DNA from: CAXQZU01 sp964228555
GTDB lineage: Bacteria; Planctomycetota; PLA2; JAEUHO01
Reading direction: 5' to 3'
Length of the DNA: 64,000 nt
Assembly: GCA_964228555.1 (NCBI GenBank)
Contig: CAXQZU010000041.1
Location: 1-64,000, forward strand
Shown piece by piece: positions 62,084-64,000 of the stretch (position 1 is the first letter of the stretch; the number at the start of each line of letters is the position of its first letter). The notes under the pieces were generated by a model. That model did no database searches. It saw nothing but the letters and a program-made list of their open reading frames with translations, and was not told the origin of the DNA. The position numbers were made by a program, and so were the translations under genes.

Positions 62084-63214
62084 GTGGCGCGACGAGCCGC
62101 CACGGCGCGGGCGCCCCGGGGTGGGTGGGTGGCCGTGGTGGGAACCCGCCCCAACTTCGTCAAGCTGGCCCCGCTGGTGGCGGCCGCGCGCGCGGCAGGC
62201 CGCCGGCTGCGCTGGGTGCACACGGGCCAGCACGAGTCGCCGGCACTGTCGCGGGCGCTCTGGCGTGAGCTGTGCCTGCCGGCGCCGGTGGCCGTGCTGG
62301 AGCACGTGCCGCCCGGCCGGCGCCGGGCCGAGCGCATGGCGACCGCCCTGGTGCCCGTGCTGGCAGGGCTGGATCCCTCGCTGGTGGTGGTGGTGGGGGA
62401 CGTGGACAGCACGGTGGCCGGCGCGCTGGCCGCGCGCCGGCTGGGACTCCCGCTGGCGCACGTGGAGGCCGGGCTGCGCAGCGGCGAGCGGGGCCTGCCC
62501 GAGGAGCGCAACCGCAGGCGCGTGGACCGGCTTGCCCAGCTGCTGCATGCCAGCGAGCCCTCGGCCGTGGCCCACCTGCGCCGTGAGGGCGTGCCGGCGG
62601 CGCACATCCACCTGGCGGGCAACGTGGTGGCCGATGCGCTGGCCGATGCGCGGCGCACGCTGCCGGCCCGCGCCCGCGGCGTCGGCGCCGGCCTCGTGCC
62701 ACGGGGCTATGGCGTGGTGACGCTGCACCGCGCGGCGTCCGTGGACGCCCCGGCCCGCCTCGCGCGCACGGTGCAGGTGCTGTGTGGCCTGGCGCGGCAG
62801 CGGCCCTGGGTGTTCCCGGTGCACCCGCGCACGGCGCGCGGGCTGGGTGCCGCGGCCCGGCGCGCGCTTGGCCGTGCGGGCGTGCGCGTGGTCGCGCCGC
62901 TGGGCCGCCGGGACTTCCTTGCCCTCCTGCGCGACGCGGCCGTGGTGGTGACCGACAGCGGCGGCGTGCCGGTCGAGGCCTCGCTGCTGGGCGTGCCCTG
63001 CGTGACGCTGCGTGCGCGCTACGAGCACCGGCTCACGCTCACGCACGGCAGCAACGTGCTGGCGGGCGCCGATGCGCGTCGCCTGCCGGCGGCCGTGGCG
63101 CGGGCGTTGGGGCGCCCGCGGCGGCGGCCCTGCGGGCCACGCCGGGCCTCGCCCTGCTGGGACGGGCGGGCCGCCGGGCGCATCGTCGGGCACTGGCTGG
63201 TGCATGGCATGTAA
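62084..63214 (+). CDS. wecB: UDP-N-acetylglucosamine 2-epimerase, non-hydrolysing type
   Basis: This enzyme interconverts UDP-GlcNAc and UDP-ManNAc for polysaccharide synthesis. The 376-residue GT-B-fold protein has GTRPNFVKLAPL, VVGDVDSTVAGALA, HVEAGLRSGE, PEERNRRRVDRL, YGVVTLHR, PVHPRTARGL and TDSGGVPVEAS with GVPCVTLR. All usual catalytic positions are filled. GTG 62084 is 8 bp after accC, so it may be co-transcribed. It ends in TAA, one of two TAA stops among the complete genes. It may open an exopolysaccharide or O-antigen locus that continues past the right edge. Confidence 0.9.
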   Translation: MARRAATARAPRGGWVAVVGTRPNFVKLAPLVAAARAAGRRLRWVHTGQHESPALSRALWRELCLPAPVAVLEHVPPGRRRAERMATALVPVLAGLDPSLVVVVGDVDSTVAGALAARRLGLPLAHVEAGLRSGERGLPEERNRRRVDRLAQLLHASEPSAVAHLRREGVPAAHIHLAGNVVADALADARRTLPARARGVGAGLVPRGYGVVTLHRAASVDAPARLARTVQVLCGLARQRPWVFPVHPRTARGLGAAARRALGRAGVRVVAPLGRRDFLALLRDAAVVVTDSGGVPVEASLLGVPCVTLRARYEHRLTLTHGSNVLAGADARRLPAAVARALGRPRRRPCGPRRASPCWDGRAAGRIVGHWLVHGM

Positions 63215-63339
63215 AACAAAGTAAGACGAATAGTGGAGACATAAACCGTTGTCCCGTAATGTCTTGTGGCATCGTGCGGGGAAAATCTCCTGCGCCGCCC
63301 CGGGCAGGGCCTACCTTGGGGCCCTTTCGTGGAGGCGGC
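63215..63339 (+). promoter_or_regulatory. AT-rich leader of the epimerase-like gene
   Basis: From about 63212 to 63300 the sequence is far richer in A+T than the rest of the window. TAATGT (63257-63262) and TACCTT (63312-63317) are -10 candidates, and GACAT ... ATGTC is a weak dyad. AGGGCC-N8-GGCCCT (63306-63325) makes a hairpin followed by TT, and GGAGG at 63331 precedes ATG 63340. Confidence 0.45.

Positions 63340-64000
<661 letters not shown>

Overview
The window is very GC-rich DNA (roughly three quarters G+C by eye), densely packed with about 57 protein genes on both strands. I see no rRNA, tRNA, CRISPR array, insertion sequence or prophage. The gene set is mostly chromosomal housekeeping. 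A Minf_1886-type small protein, large secreted TPR/HEAT proteins with paired Trp motifs, and a TPR-peptidase MA protein point to the PVC group, most likely a Planctomycetota bacterium. This placement is an inference from gene content, with moderate confidence. TAG is the commonest stop codon (34 of 54 complete genes by my count), which is unusual at this base composition. Many genes have a TANNNT hexamer only 6-8 nt before the start codon, which suggests widespread leaderless transcription.

Layout. 1-8488: end of an unknown gene, mutM, then a leftward block (TSUP permease; truD; a SirB1-like / zinc-ribbon / thioesterase / tandem SNase / hrpB operon). 8572-12562: pdxST facing a four-S1-domain RNA-binding protein and an odd metallo-beta-lactamase-fold membrane protein. 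12635-19917: a glycosidase-like lipoprotein, a beta-propeller-like lipoprotein, an old-yellow-enzyme-type oxidoreductase, a secreted S9 prolyl oligopeptidase and three small genes. 19945-25853: leftward box genes (boxC-boxB, aerobic benzoyl-CoA epoxidation), then purC-purE-mtnA. 25995-40517: rightward aroA, two related TPR/HEAT proteins, cmk, rpsA, a lipoprotein, tyrS, lgt, a pseudo-esterase/HEAT protein and an archaeal-type glyA. 40554-49729: small membrane protein, secreted CARDB/DUF11-like protein, a periplasmic-binding-protein/metzincin fusion coupled to a methyltransferase, an EEP-family phosphohydrolase, an aminotransferase and a 985-residue TPR-peptidase MA protein. 49760-53464: replication-linked dnaA-like, tmk, holB and a Minf_1886 gene. 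53461-56618: pgeF and an S41 protease with Ca-binding-loop repeats. 56756-64000: comM, moaC-asd, accB-accC, a UDP-GlcNAc 2-epimerase, and an NAD-dependent epimerase-like gene cut by the right edge.

Together the genes cover purine, pyrimidine, PLP, aromatic amino acid, lysine/threonine, fatty acid and molybdopterin biosynthesis, translation, DNA repair and replication, and a large cell-envelope protein set. The most unusual theme is enzyme-fold proteins whose catalytic residues are replaced: PurE (His to Leu), the epimerase (Tyr/Lys to His/Ala), the esterase (Ser to Gly), the glycosidase-like protein (both Glu lost) and the metallo-beta-lactamase (two His lost). The most distinctive new architecture is the periplasmic-binding-protein/metzincin fusion at 42106-43998.
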